Positions 16,225 to 23,745 of a stretch of 64,000 bases of DNA are shown in pieces; position 1 is the first letter of the stretch; every line of letters begins with the position of its first letter. This DNA comes from Hyphomonadaceae bacterium (GTDB taxonomy: Bacteria > Pseudomonadota > Alphaproteobacteria > Caulobacterales > Hyphomonadaceae): assembly GCA_022844345.1 (NCBI GenBank), contig JALHLU010000006.1, forward strand, positions 186,001 through 250,000, in the 5' to 3' direction. The notes under the pieces were generated by a model, which was given only the letters and a program-made list of their open reading frames with translations, was not told the origin of the DNA and ran no database searches. The position numbers and the translations under genes were made by a program.

Positions 16225-16785
16225 CTATTTCAGTTGGTAAGGCTCGCGTCTTTCCCAGCGTTCGTTCTCGCGGATCCAGTACGGCCCGGCGAGACCATAG
16301 GCTGCAACGACCCATACACCGTCACTGACTTCGCCAGTTTTGCGATGGACCGAGAACACCGATCCTGCGTCAAGAATGACAGGCTCGCCGCACGCGCCAC
16401 CGACATAAACGGTCCAGTAGGTATCGGGGTCGGCAATCGCGAAATTATCGTCGATCCGAATGTCGCGGGAGATGGTCGACCATCCTGACGCAACAAGCGC
16501 CTGATGGATCTGCTCATACACCCAAAGCCGTTCCGGCGGATCGTTGCTGTGATCTTCGCATGAGACTACGGGATCGCTTTCCAGGTAGTGCGCGTCCCCA
16601 CCCGCCGGCCCCGTTGCCAGCACATAAGCGAGCCCATCTGTCTGACCAGCGGTTTGTCCCGCCTCCAGTCGCGGCCATACCAGCATGAACAGCACCGGCG
16701 CAAACATCAGCGGCGCCACCATCAGCACGAGGTCGGCGAACCAGTAAGAGCGGTCCACAAATCCCTTGAACCGTCCCCCCGCCAT
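16225..16785 (-). CDS. Hypothetical protein with one membrane segment
   Basis: This 186-residue protein has an N-terminal hydrophobic segment (FADLVLMVAPLMFAPVLFMLVW, about residues 17-38) and a C-terminal extracytoplasmic domain with two cysteines (VVSCEDH, GGACGEP). It lacks a recognised domain. Its third-position GC content looks lower than that of the neighbours (codons such as GGA, CGA, GAT are frequent), suggesting acquisition. It lies between the real cenR 3' end and the duplicated copy of that end, with its start eight bases from the cenR stop, and so may have arrived with that duplication. Confidence 0.65.
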   Translation of the reverse strand: MAGGRFKGFVDRSYWFADLVLMVAPLMFAPVLFMLVWPRLEAGQTAGQTDGLAYVLATGPAGGDAHYLESDPVVSCEDHSNDPPERLWVYEQIHQALVASGWSTISRDIRIDDNFAIADPDTYWTVYVGGACGEPVILDAGSVFSVHRKTGEVSDGVWVVAAYGLAGPYWIRENERWERREPYQLK

Positions 16786-16792
16786 CTTCGCC

Positions 16793-17479
16793 TCAAGCCT
16801 GCAGCCGATACCCGCCGCTCTCCGTCAGCAGGAGCCGCGCATTGGCGGGATCCGGCTCGATCTTCTGGCGCAGGCGATAGATGTGCGTCTCCAGCGTGTG
16901 TGTGGTGACGTTGGCGTTGTAGCCCCACACTTCCGATAGCAACTCCTCGCGCCCGACGGGCTTGCCGCCCGCGCGATAGAGATACTTCAGGATGTTCGTC
17001 TCCTTCTCGGTGAGACGGATCTTCTTTTCCTTCTCGTCGATCAGCAGCTTCTGCGCCGGCCGGAATTCATACGGCCCCAGCCGGAAGGTCGCATCCTCGC
17101 TCTGTTCGAACGTCCGCAGGTGCGCCCTCACGCGCGCCAGCAGCACCGAGAACTTGAACGGCTTGGTGACGTAATCATTCGCCCCCGAATCCAGCCCGAG
17201 GATCGCATCCGCATCCGTTGTTTGCCCCGTCAGCATCACGATCGGCGCGGCGATGCCGTGCTTGCGCATCAGCCGGCAGGCATCCCGCCCGTCCATGTCC
17301 GGCAGCTCGACATCGAGGATGATCAGGTCGGCCCGAATCTCCTCGGCCTTCCTGATGCCCTCGCCCGCCGAAGCGGCATGCTCGATGCGAAACCCCTCAT
17401 GCAGCTCGAACTGTTCGGCCAGCGCACCGCGCAGGTCCTCGTCGTCGTCGACCAGCAGGATCGTCTTGGCGGCTGTCAT
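16793..17479 (-). CDS. cenR: OmpR/PhoB-family response regulator, CenR-like
   Basis: This 228-residue regulator has an N-terminal receiver (ILLVDDDEDLRG acidic pocket, LIILDVELPDMDG with the phospho-acceptor Asp, MLTGQ, NDYVTKPF with the conserved Lys) and a C-terminal winged helix (RLTEKETNILKYLYRAGGKPV, VTTHTLETHIYRLRQKIE). The sequence strongly resembles alphaproteobacterial CenR, which controls envelope integrity with the CenK kinase, but the symbol rests on recollection of family sequences. ATG 17479 is chosen because the receiver starts right after it and GGAG lies upstream. The L,D-transpeptidase gene is divergent, which fits an envelope role. The 3' end is duplicated at 16157-16212. 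Confidence 0.8.
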   Translation of the reverse strand: MTAAKTILLVDDDEDLRGALAEQFELHEGFRIEHAASAGEGIRKAEEIRADLIILDVELPDMDGRDACRLMRKHGIAAPIVMLTGQTTDADAILGLDSGANDYVTKPFKFSVLLARVRAHLRTFEQSEDATFRLGPYEFRPAQKLLIDEKEKKIRLTEKETNILKYLYRAGGKPVGREELLSEVWGYNANVTTHTLETHIYRLRQKIEPDPANARLLLTESGGYRLQA

Positions 17480-17592
17480 GTCGTCAGCGTCTCCGGTCCC
17501 GGCCCCGTTTTGGAGGCTCATCTTTGATGCGGGGCATACCAAGTCTAGGTAGTGTCGGCCAGCCGAGGAAGCCATCACGAACCGGACAGCAA

Positions 17593-18120
17593 ATGCCCCC
17601 ATCCCCAAACAAAGGTTCCCCCTTCAACGCGCAAAGCAGCGGAATTCTCCGCTGGCCGGGCGGGCAGGCCCGCTGCGCCCTGGGCCGCAGCGGCGTCATC
17701 CCGGCCGCCGCCAAGCGCGAGGGCGATGGCGCGACCCCTCTGGGTTTATGGCCACTGCGCCAGGTCTTCTGGCGCGCCGGCCGGCTGGAAAGGCCCGAAA
17801 CCGCCCTTCCCGTCGCCCCCCTGATCCCCGAAGCCGGCTGGTGCGACGAACCGCTGAGCCCGCTCTACAACTGCCCCGTCCTGCTGCCATTCGACGCCAG
17901 CCACGAGAAACTCTGGCGCGAGAACCATGTCTACGACCTGATCGTCGTGCTGGGCTACAACGACCGCCCCATCCTCCCCGGCAAAGGCAGCGCCATCTTC
18001 CTCCACCTCGCGCGAGAGGATTTCTCGCCAACCGAGGGCTGCGTCGCGTGCGCCCTGCCGGATCTGCTGGCGCTGCTGCGCGCGGCCAAGGTCGGCGATG
18101 TGCTGGAGATCATCGCCTAG
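17593..18120 (+). CDS. L,D-transpeptidase (YkuD) family protein
   Basis: This 175-residue protein contains a compact YkuD-like catalytic domain: AIFLHLAREDFSPTEGCVACALPDLLALL holds the conserved His and the SPTEGCVAC nucleophile Cys. GKGS and NDRPILPG segments lie just before. Such enzymes cross-link peptidoglycan or attach proteins to it. No signal peptide is visible with this start; starting at 17524 (TTG) would not add one either, so export is uncertain. It is divergent from cenR, sharing a gap of about 110 bases. Confidence 0.8.
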   Translation: MPPSPNKGSPFNAQSSGILRWPGGQARCALGRSGVIPAAAKREGDGATPLGLWPLRQVFWRAGRLERPETALPVAPLIPEAGWCDEPLSPLYNCPVLLPFDASHEKLWRENHVYDLIVVLGYNDRPILPGKGSAIFLHLAREDFSPTEGCVACALPDLLALLRAAKVGDVLEIIA

Positions 18121-18138
18121 ATCGCGCGCGCCGAACCA

Positions 18139-18261
18139 GACCCCCACCTGTCCGCCCCCTAAGAACGGGGCGGAACCATGTTGAGAGAACTTACCTCACT
18201 TTGAGGGGCGGTGTCGCATCAGGGTCCCGCCCCGTTCTTAGGGGGCGGACAGGTCGGGGTC
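18139..18261. repeat. Family A long inverted-repeat element A2
   Basis: Left arm 18139-18177 and right arm 18223-18261 are 39-base inverted repeats with about two mismatches (arm starts GACCCCCACCTGTCCGCC). The 45-base core contains CTTACCTCACTTTGAGG, conserved in A3. Confidence 0.9.
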
Positions 18262-18308
18262 GCTCTCCACGCACACCGCCGCCAGCGGGAGCGCCTGATG
18301 GTGTGCCT

Positions 18309-18322
18309 GTCGAACCACGAGG
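18309..18322. repeat. Family C outer-arm remnant
   Basis: GTCGAACCACGAGG matches the right outer arm of family C elements (23.5, 30.7 and 36.2 kb), without a partner nearby. Confidence 0.5.
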
Positions 18323-18393
18323 CGCGGCCCCCACCGCCACCCCTTCCCCAACGCCAAATCGACAACCCCGGCCCGCCCCGCTAACACCCGCCC

Positions 18394-19053
18394 ATGAACA
18401 CGCGCGCGCTCACCCTTTTCTTCGCCATCGCCGCCATCGTGGCGATGTCCCACCTCGCCAACGAGTGGGTGAAGATGGAAGACCCCGGCGGCCTCGTCTG
18501 GAAGGCGGCGGGCATCGTCCTGCTCGGCCTCTTCGCGCTGGCCAAACGCTCGTGGATCGCCGGCGCGGGGCTGCTCTTCTGCGCGCTGGGCGACGTGCTG
18601 CTCGAGATCGTCTTCGTCTACGGCATGGCCGCCTTCGCCATCGGCCACCTTTTCTACATCGCCGCCTTCGTCGAATGGGGCCGCGTGCTAGGCTTCAACA
18701 AGCGCGACGTCCCCGTCGCTGTCCTTGTGGTGCTTGTCTCGATCGGCCTGCTGGTCTGGCTCCTGCCCGGCATGGGCGACCTTACCGGCCCCGCCATCGC
18801 CTATCAGGTCATCATCACCGTCATGGTCTGCTCCGCCTTCGTGGTGAAAGCCCCCGTGCTGGCCCGCCTCGGCGCCGTGCTCTTCATGCTGTCCGACACG
18901 CTGATCGCCATCGGCAAGTTCACCGACATCGACCCGCCCATCGGCTCGGTCTGGATCACCTACGCCGCCGCCCAGATCCTCATCGCCTGGGGCATGAGCC
19001 ACATCGCTCCCTACCGGGCGCGCAAGAAGCGGCAGGCGGCTGCTGCTGAATAG
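18394..19053 (+). CDS. Lysoplasmalogenase / YhhN family membrane protein
   Basis: This 219-residue polytopic protein has about eight hydrophobic segments. The YhhN signature is visible as GAGLLFCALGDVLLEI, GMAAFAIGHLFYIAAF and the later MLSDTLIAIGKF. Family members include mammalian lysoplasmalogenase (TMEM86), which hydrolyses the vinyl-ether bond of lysoplasmalogens; the bacterial substrate is not established. The gene lies between the A2 repeat and the B2 repeat. Confidence 0.85.
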   Translation: MNTRALTLFFAIAAIVAMSHLANEWVKMEDPGGLVWKAAGIVLLGLFALAKRSWIAGAGLLFCALGDVLLEIVFVYGMAAFAIGHLFYIAAFVEWGRVLGFNKRDVPVAVLVVLVSIGLLVWLLPGMGDLTGPAIAYQVIITVMVCSAFVVKAPVLARLGAVLFMLSDTLIAIGKFTDIDPPIGSVWITYAAAQILIAWGMSHIAPYRARKKRQAAAAE

Positions 19054-19072
19054 CGCACCGGTCCACCTTGCT

Positions 19073-19195
19073 CCGCTCATCCTGACGAAAGTCAGGATCC
19101 AGGATCGGTGGAAGCGCCCTGAACAGACCTGAAGCTTCAAGCCGGAACAAGGTTCGCAGTCAGCCCTGGATCCTGACTTTCGTCAGGATGAGCGG
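19073..19195. repeat. Family B inverted-repeat element B2
   Basis: CCGCTCATCCTGACGAAAGT at the left and CTTTCGTCAGGATGAGCGG at the right, core with GAAGCTTCAA. It ends 33 bases before the GIY-YIG nuclease gene. Confidence 0.9.
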
Positions 19196-19228
19196 AGCGG
19201 TAAGCTGGCGGCGGTTTGGGGGACTTCC

Positions 19229-19534
19229 ATGGGCACACCGCGTCCATTCTGGACATACATCGTCGCCAGCGGAAAGAACGGCACGATCTACATCGGCCAC
19301 ACCGACAATCTGATCGAGCGGGTCTGGCAGCATCAGACAAAGGCGTTCAAAGGCTTCACCGCCAAGTACAACTGCAATCAGCTCGTATGGTGCGAAGCAT
19401 TCAACACGCGCGATGAAGCGTTCGCGCGCGAGCGTCAGCTCAAGCTCTGGCGGCGCGCATGGAAGATCGCACTGATCGAAAAGACCAATCCCGAGTGGCA
19501 GGATCTGTCGGTCGGCATGAACATGTGGGCTTGA
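19229..19534 (+). CDS. GIY-YIG nuclease family protein, flanked by family B repeats
   Basis: This 101-residue protein is a single GIY-YIG domain of the YhbQ/UPF0213 kind. TYIVASGKNGTIYIGHTDNL supplies the paired tyrosines, ERVWQHQ the catalytic Arg region, and DEAFARERQLKLWRRAWK the metal-binding Glu. The family cuts one DNA strand through the GIY-YIG fold, but roles of the single-domain members are mostly unknown. The ATG is preceded by GGGGGAC. Its most striking feature is context: B2 ends 33 bases upstream and B3 begins 15 bases downstream, so the gene plus two repeats looks like one cassette. Confidence 0.9.
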   Translation: MGTPRPFWTYIVASGKNGTIYIGHTDNLIERVWQHQTKAFKGFTAKYNCNQLVWCEAFNTRDEAFARERQLKLWRRAWKIALIEKTNPEWQDLSVGMNMWA

Positions 19535-19549
19535 AGGCGCAACCCTCTC

Positions 19550-19671
19550 CCGCTCGTCCTGACGAAAGTCAGGACCCAGGGCTGACGCTGAGGCTTGCCC
19601 AGACTTGCAGCTTCAAGACCGTTCAAGGCTCACCACGTTTCCTGGATCCTGACTGTCGTCAGGATGAGCGG
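19550..19671. repeat. Family B inverted-repeat element B3
   Basis: CCGCTCGTCCTGACGAAAGT at the left and GTCAGGATGAGCGG at the right. It starts 15 bases after the GIY-YIG stop codon. Confidence 0.9.
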
Positions 19672-19693
19672 AACAAGGTGAGCCGCTCTTGGC

Positions 19694-20368
19694 CTACCCC
19701 CGCGCCCCGAACAGCGCGGACCCCACCCGCACGCTCGTCGCGCCAAACATCACCGCCGTCTCGTAGTCCGCGCTCATCCCCATCGACAGCATCGCGACGC
19801 CATTGCGCTTCGCGATCTTCGCCAGCAGCGCAAAGTGCGGACCGGCAGGTTCATCCGCCGGCGGAATGCACATCAGCCCTTCGACCACAAACCTGAACTC
19901 GCCACGCACCTTGGCGATGAACGCATCGGCGTCCAGCGGCGCGACGCCCGCCTTCTGCTCTTCCTCGCCCGTATTGACCTGAACATACAGGCGCGGAACA
20001 CGGCCCGCCTTGGCGCACGCATCCGCCAGCGCCCCCGCCAGCTTCTCGCGGTCCAGCGTCTCGATCACATCGAACAGCTCAACCGCTTCCTTCGCCTTGT
20101 TCGACTGCAGGGGCCCGATCAGCCGCAACTCCAGATCCGGATAAGCCGCCCGCCGTCCAGCCCAGCGCGCTTCAGCCTCCTGCACACGGTTCTCGCCATA
20201 GACGCGCTGCCCGGCGGCCAGCATCGCCTCGATGCGCTCCTCCGGCTGCACCTTCGACACGGCGACCAGCTCTACCGATGCGGGATCCCGTCCCGCGCCC
20301 TTGGCGGCGGCCGCGATGCGCGCAAGAACATCAGCCCGCGCCGCCTGGATTTCCTGAAACACGTCCAT
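19694..20368 (-). CDS. yggS: YggS family pyridoxal-phosphate-binding protein (PLPBP)
   Basis: This 224-residue single-domain alanine-racemase-like barrel binds PLP on the Lys of [11 protein letters not shown] (K39). Further signatures are [41 protein letters not shown] and [12 protein letters not shown]. The protein buffers cellular vitamin B6 and has no enzymatic activity in tested homologues. The start codon overlaps that of the divergent thiE-like gene: both ATGs are read from one CATG. Confidence 0.93.
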   Translation of the reverse strand: MDVFQEIQAARADVLARIAAAAKGAGRDPASVELVAVSKVQPEERIEAMLAAGQRVYGENRVQEAEARWAGRRAAYPDLELRLIGPLQSNKAKEAVELFDVIETLDREKLAGALADACAKAGRVPRLYVQVNTGEEEQKAGVAPLDADAFIAKVRGEFRFVVEGLMCIPPADEPAGPHFALLAKIAKRNGVAMLSMGMSADYETAVMFGATSVRVGSALFGARG

Positions 20369-21011
20369 GCCCCACTCTCTTTCAGAACTGGCTCAAGCCC
20401 AAGCCGCGATCCGCCGCAAGCTCCTTGCGGCCGCGCACCTTGCAAAGCCAGCCCGCGCGCGCAACGGGCAAGCGCTGCCCCGCGCCTTCCATCTCACCGA
20501 TCCGGCAAGAACACCCGATATCCTGCGCATTGCGCGCCGCCTGCCGCGCGGCTTCGGCGTCATCTGGCGGCATTTCGGCGCCGCTGACCGTCTCGCCACA
20601 GGCCGCGCCCTCGCCCGCATCTGCAGGCAGCGCGGCCTTGTGCTGCTGGTCTCCGCCGACCCCGCGCTCGCCGCCCGCATCGGAGCCGCCGGCGTCCACT
20701 GGCCCGAAGCCCGCCTTACCGGCGCCCGCTCCCGCCATCACATCGAAACCGCCTCCGCCCACAGCGCCGCCGCCATCGCGCGCGCCGCCCGCCTTGGCGT
20801 TGATGCGGTGATCGTCTCGGCCGTCTTCCCCAGCCAGAGCCCCAGCGCCGGCAAGCCGCTCGGCCCCGTGAAATTCCGACAGCTCGCCCGCGCCGCCCGC
20901 CTGCCCGTCTACGCCCTGGGCGGCCTCAACGCCCACAACGCGGCGCGCGCCATGTCCCACGCAGCCGGTTGGGCGGCGATCGACGGCGTGCTGGATGGGT
21001 GGGGTGGCTAA
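20367..21011 (+). CDS. Thiamine phosphate synthase-like protein (ThiE/TenI)
   Basis: This 214-residue TIM barrel of the ThiE/TenI family is recognised by GVHWPEARLTGAR, SAHSAAAIARAARLGVDAVIVSAVFPSQSP and LPVYALGGLNAHNAARAM, which correspond to the phosphate- and pyrophosphate-binding loops. The pathway role would be joining the pyrimidine and thiazole halves of thiamine, but TenI-like members have other activities, so no symbol is given. Its ATG overlaps the divergent yggS start (CATG) and no ribosome site is visible. The stop lies one base from the stop of the convergent downstream gene. Confidence 0.8.
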   Translation: MPHSLSELAQAQAAIRRKLLAAAHLAKPARARNGQALPRAFHLTDPARTPDILRIARRLPRGFGVIWRHFGAADRLATGRALARICRQRGLVLLVSADPALAARIGAAGVHWPEARLTGARSRHHIETASAHSAAAIARAARLGVDAVIVSAVFPSQSPSAGKPLGPVKFRQLARAARLPVYALGGLNAHNAARAMSHAAGWAAIDGVLDGWGG

Positions 21012-21012
21012 G

Positions 21013-21498
21013 TTAGAACGAGAAAGCCGACTCGATGCGCACGGAGGCTTCATTGCCTTCACGGGCGATCGCGGCCGGGTTCGACAGCGAGTCGGACAGC
21101 GAATCGCCCTTCACGGTCACGCCGCCGCCAAGGCGGAAGCGCGGGGTAACCTGATAGGTGACGCCCGCCGTGACTTCCTCGCGCGCGAACAGTTCGTTCG
21201 GCGAGCGGCTGGTCAGGTCGAGCGTGACGTCCCAGTTGCTGGCCGGTTTCCAGGTCAGAGCGACCGAGTCCTTCTGGATCGGACCAACCGGCAGCAGCGT
21301 GCGCTCGGATGCGTCCTTGGTCAGGCCAAGCCCGAAGGTGAAGCCAGGGGTCTGAGTGTTCGATTCGGCAGCCGGACGGGTTCCCTGCGCAAGCGGTTGC
21401 GCGGGTTGGGCCGGCTTCACCTGCGCAAAGGCAGGGGCGAAAGCCGGGGCCGCCGCCAGGCTGGCGGCGAGACAAAAGATTGATGCGGTGAATCGCAT
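21013..21498 (-). CDS. Small periplasmic protein, possibly NtrZ-like
   Basis: This 161-residue protein has a signal peptide (MRFTASIFCLAASLAAAPAFAPAFA-Q) and a mature part with alternating beta-strand character: FTFGLGLTKDASERTLLPVGPIQ, WDVTLDLTSRSPNELFAREE, VTYQVTPRFRLGGGVTV and the final aromatic SAFSF. It resembles what Caulobacterales annotations call NtrZ-family periplasmic regulators, but I cannot confirm this; a small beta-barrel fragment is the alternative. ATG 21498 has GAGG eight bases upstream and starts the signal peptide. It is 101 bases downstream of the porin gene on the same strand. Confidence 0.6.
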   Translation of the reverse strand: MRFTASIFCLAASLAAAPAFAPAFAQVKPAQPAQPLAQGTRPAAESNTQTPGFTFGLGLTKDASERTLLPVGPIQKDSVALTWKPASNWDVTLDLTSRSPNELFAREEVTAGVTYQVTPRFRLGGGVTVKGDSLSDSLSNPAAIAREGNEASVRIESAFSF

Positions 21499-21599
21499 GT
21501 CTTGCCCTCGTCTCTGCAGATAATACGCACGTCTCGTTGTACAAAAGTTAACAGGAATTAATTGGGGGGTCCTGAAGAGCATTTCCCGGAGAAGTGTCT

Positions 21600-22832
21600 C
21601 TAATTCCGCACACTTAGCTCGACCAGAAGCCCCTCATTGCGGGCGTTTCTATGTCCCAGGCCGGGCCCTGCCGGGATCGGTATGTCCGTTTCGGACACGG
21701 CCCAACCGACGCCAATGTTCAGGTTCGCGTTCAGGTCCCACGCAATGCCCGCCAGCCAGGATGAGCCTTCCGTAGCGGTAAGCTCATCCTCGGCCCAGCC
21801 CGCCTCGACGCCGGCGCGCCAACCCTCGGCCTGGTAGACCAGTCCCGCTTCCCAGGCCTGATAGTCGCCAGGCCCCGCCTCCCAGGCATTGTTGCTGGAG
21901 AGCCAGCGCACCCCGCCTGTCCACTCGGCGTGTTCCAGTTCCAGCCCGGCCCCCCACGCCTCATATCCGCCGAACGCGGCAAGCCCGGCGCCCGACTCCG
22001 CCGCCGAATAGGTGACCGCCGCACGTACGCGCAGATCCTGTTCGGCGAACTGCCGCGCAAACGAGACGGCGCCCTCCCACACATTCTCCAGCTCCGCGCC
22101 CACAAGACCCGGTCCATCCGCCCCGGGATCAAAGTCGGCCGTTCGCAGATTGGCCTCCGGCGTGAACGACGCCCCCAGCCGCAGACCCAGCCAGCGCGGG
22201 CTCATATAGCTCACCTTGGCCGACGACCCGGTGACGTCGTTGCGCGCCCTCACAACCGAAATCCCTGTCGGATCAAGCCCCGTGGACAGCACCGACACCC
22301 GCCGCAGCACGTTCGGCGGCCGCGCATCCAGCCGGCTCGCCACCCCCGCATCGGCTCCCAGCACGCCCTCGCCCCATGGCGTCAGCAGGCTCACCGCAGC
22401 CGCCTCCAGCGCCACGAAACCCTCTTCATCCAGCGCCGATCCGCCTGCCGCTATGCCCGTCGCTGGCGACACCGGCGACAAGCCGCCAATCCCCGGACAG
22501 GCCGGATTTGCAGCCGGACACCCGCCCAGCGCCCCGGCAAAGGCCGGCCGCGAGGGCGCATCGCGTTCATACCGCCCCGCCAGCCGCCACCCCAGCGTCA
22601 GCCCGTTGTCGAACGTATCCTCGCGCGTGACCGTAACCAGCGCCGACGCCATCAGCCCGTCCGCCGCCGGGGCCAGCGCATCGCCCTCATCCACCGCCGA
22701 GGTCACCAGCACGACGTCATACTTGACGTCCCAGTCGCCATCCTGGGCAAAAGCGGGGGCAGACAGGCCCATCGCGGCCACGCCCGCCCCGGACAGGGCG
22801 GCCGACATGACATACTTGCCGGTGGGGATCAT
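21600..22832 (-). CDS. Porin-family outer-membrane beta-barrel protein
   Basis: This 410-residue protein has a signal peptide ending APAFAQ (about residue 30). The mature chain of alternating amphipathic strands is rich in Gly, Ala, Trp and Glu, with repeated WEAG/W..G patterns such as YQAWEAGLVYQAEGWRAGVEAGW. The C-terminus (GLLVELSVRN) ends one residue after an aliphatic/aromatic alternation instead of the classic final Phe. It probably forms a diffusion pore; the solute is unknown. The ATG at 22832 follows GGAGGA by eight bases. Confidence 0.75.
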   Translation of the reverse strand: MIPTGKYVMSAALSGAGVAAMGLSAPAFAQDGDWDVKYDVVLVTSAVDEGDALAPAADGLMASALVTVTREDTFDNGLTLGWRLAGRYERDAPSRPAFAGALGGCPAANPACPGIGGLSPVSPATGIAAGGSALDEEGFVALEAAAVSLLTPWGEGVLGADAGVASRLDARPPNVLRRVSVLSTGLDPTGISVVRARNDVTGSSAKVSYMSPRWLGLRLGASFTPEANLRTADFDPGADGPGLVGAELENVWEGAVSFARQFAEQDLRVRAAVTYSAAESGAGLAAFGGYEAWGAGLELEHAEWTGGVRWLSSNNAWEAGPGDYQAWEAGLVYQAEGWRAGVEAGWAEDELTATEGSSWLAGIAWDLNANLNIGVGWAVSETDIPIPAGPGLGHRNARNEGLLVELSVRN

Positions 22833-23041
22833 GCCAGAATTCCTCCGCAATCGTCGTTCAGGTGAACGATGTAGCACCAACAGGTGCTAGGGGGAGGCTA
22901 ACGGTGCGCGGCCCTTGCGCGCCGTGGCGCCTCGAAGCTAAGGAAACGCTCCCCCCTGGCAGTCAGGCATGGGGAGCCAGGGCATGTGAGCCAGGCGGCC
23001 CTCGTCTGGCGCCAGGCGCTGCGTAACGGAGTGACGATCTA

Positions 23042-23497
23042 ATGGTGTTCCGCGTGGCCGCTGCCGCCCTCATCACAACCGCCGCCCTTTCGGCCGGCGC
23101 CTGCTCCATCTTCGGATCGAGCACGGCGAACACCGCCACCGCCTCCAGCGCCGACATGGGCTCGCGCGAAACCGGCGGCATCGGCGTCAACGCCTATCTC
23201 TGGCGCGCCTCGCTCGACACGCTGTCCTTCCTGCCGCTCGCCTCGGCCGACCCGTATGGCGGCGTGATCATCACCGACTGGTACGCCAACCCGGGCAAGA
23301 CGGACGAGCGCCTCAAGGCCACCGTCTACATCCTCGACACGCGCCTGCGCGCGGACGGCATCTCCGCCGCCGTCTTCCGCGAAACGCTGGTCAACGGCGT
23401 CTGGACCCCGGCGACAGTCGCCTCCGAGACCAACATCGCCCTCGAAGACGCCATCCTCGCCAAGGCCCGCGAACTCCGCCTCGGCGCGGTGGAATAG
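23042..23497 (+). CDS. DUF3576 family lipoprotein
   Basis: This 151-residue protein carries a lipoprotein signal with lipobox LSAGAC (Cys at about residue 21). The conserved DUF3576 core follows: GIGVNAYLWRASLDTLSFLPLASADPYGGVIITDWY and LKATVYILDTRLRADGISAAVFRE. Function is unknown. In alphaproteobacteria this gene is commonly found just before leuS, as here, and the following leuS-lptE-holA order supports a link with envelope biogenesis. A family C element separates it from leuS. Confidence 0.9.
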   Translation: MVFRVAAAALITTAALSAGACSIFGSSTANTATASSADMGSRETGGIGVNAYLWRASLDTLSFLPLASADPYGGVIITDWYANPGKTDERLKATVYILDTRLRADGISAAVFRETLVNGVWTPATVASETNIALEDAILAKARELRLGAVE

Positions 23498-23527
23498 GCG
23501 TTCTGGCGTCAGCCAGTCCCCCACCCG

Positions 23528-23670
23528 CCCTCGTGGTTCGACGGACGTTCGCCTGACTCTGTCAGGCGAACTGCTCACCATGAGGGCTCTAGCTGACGCT
23601 TGCTGAGGTCCCTCATGGTGAGCAGTCACGCCATGCCACGCATGGCGTGACGCCCGTCGAACCACGAGGG
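23528..23670. repeat. Family C cloverleaf repeat C1
   Basis: Outer 17-base arms (23528-23544 with 23654-23670) enclose three stems. Hairpin 1 is 23547-23557 with 23561-23571. The central stem is CTGCTCACCATGAGGG, 23571-23586, with 23610-23625. Hairpin 2 is 23625-23635 with 23641-23651. Outer and central arms match C2 and C3; hairpins 1 and 2 do not match in sequence but keep perfect pairing. Confidence 0.9.
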
Positions 23671-23745
23671 GCCGCGCTCACTGATCTTGACGACCCCCCA
23701 CCCCACAGTGGACAGCGGTTGGCGCTGAACACTCACGAGACAACG

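Noticed and set aside
19229-19534. Homing endonuclease of an intron or intein
   Set aside because: The gene is free-standing between genes, with no split host gene and no DNA-binding tail.
21540-21565. Possible CtrA box upstream of the small periplasmic protein gene
   Set aside because: TTAA and TTAA are separated by six bases, not seven, and no second site is present.
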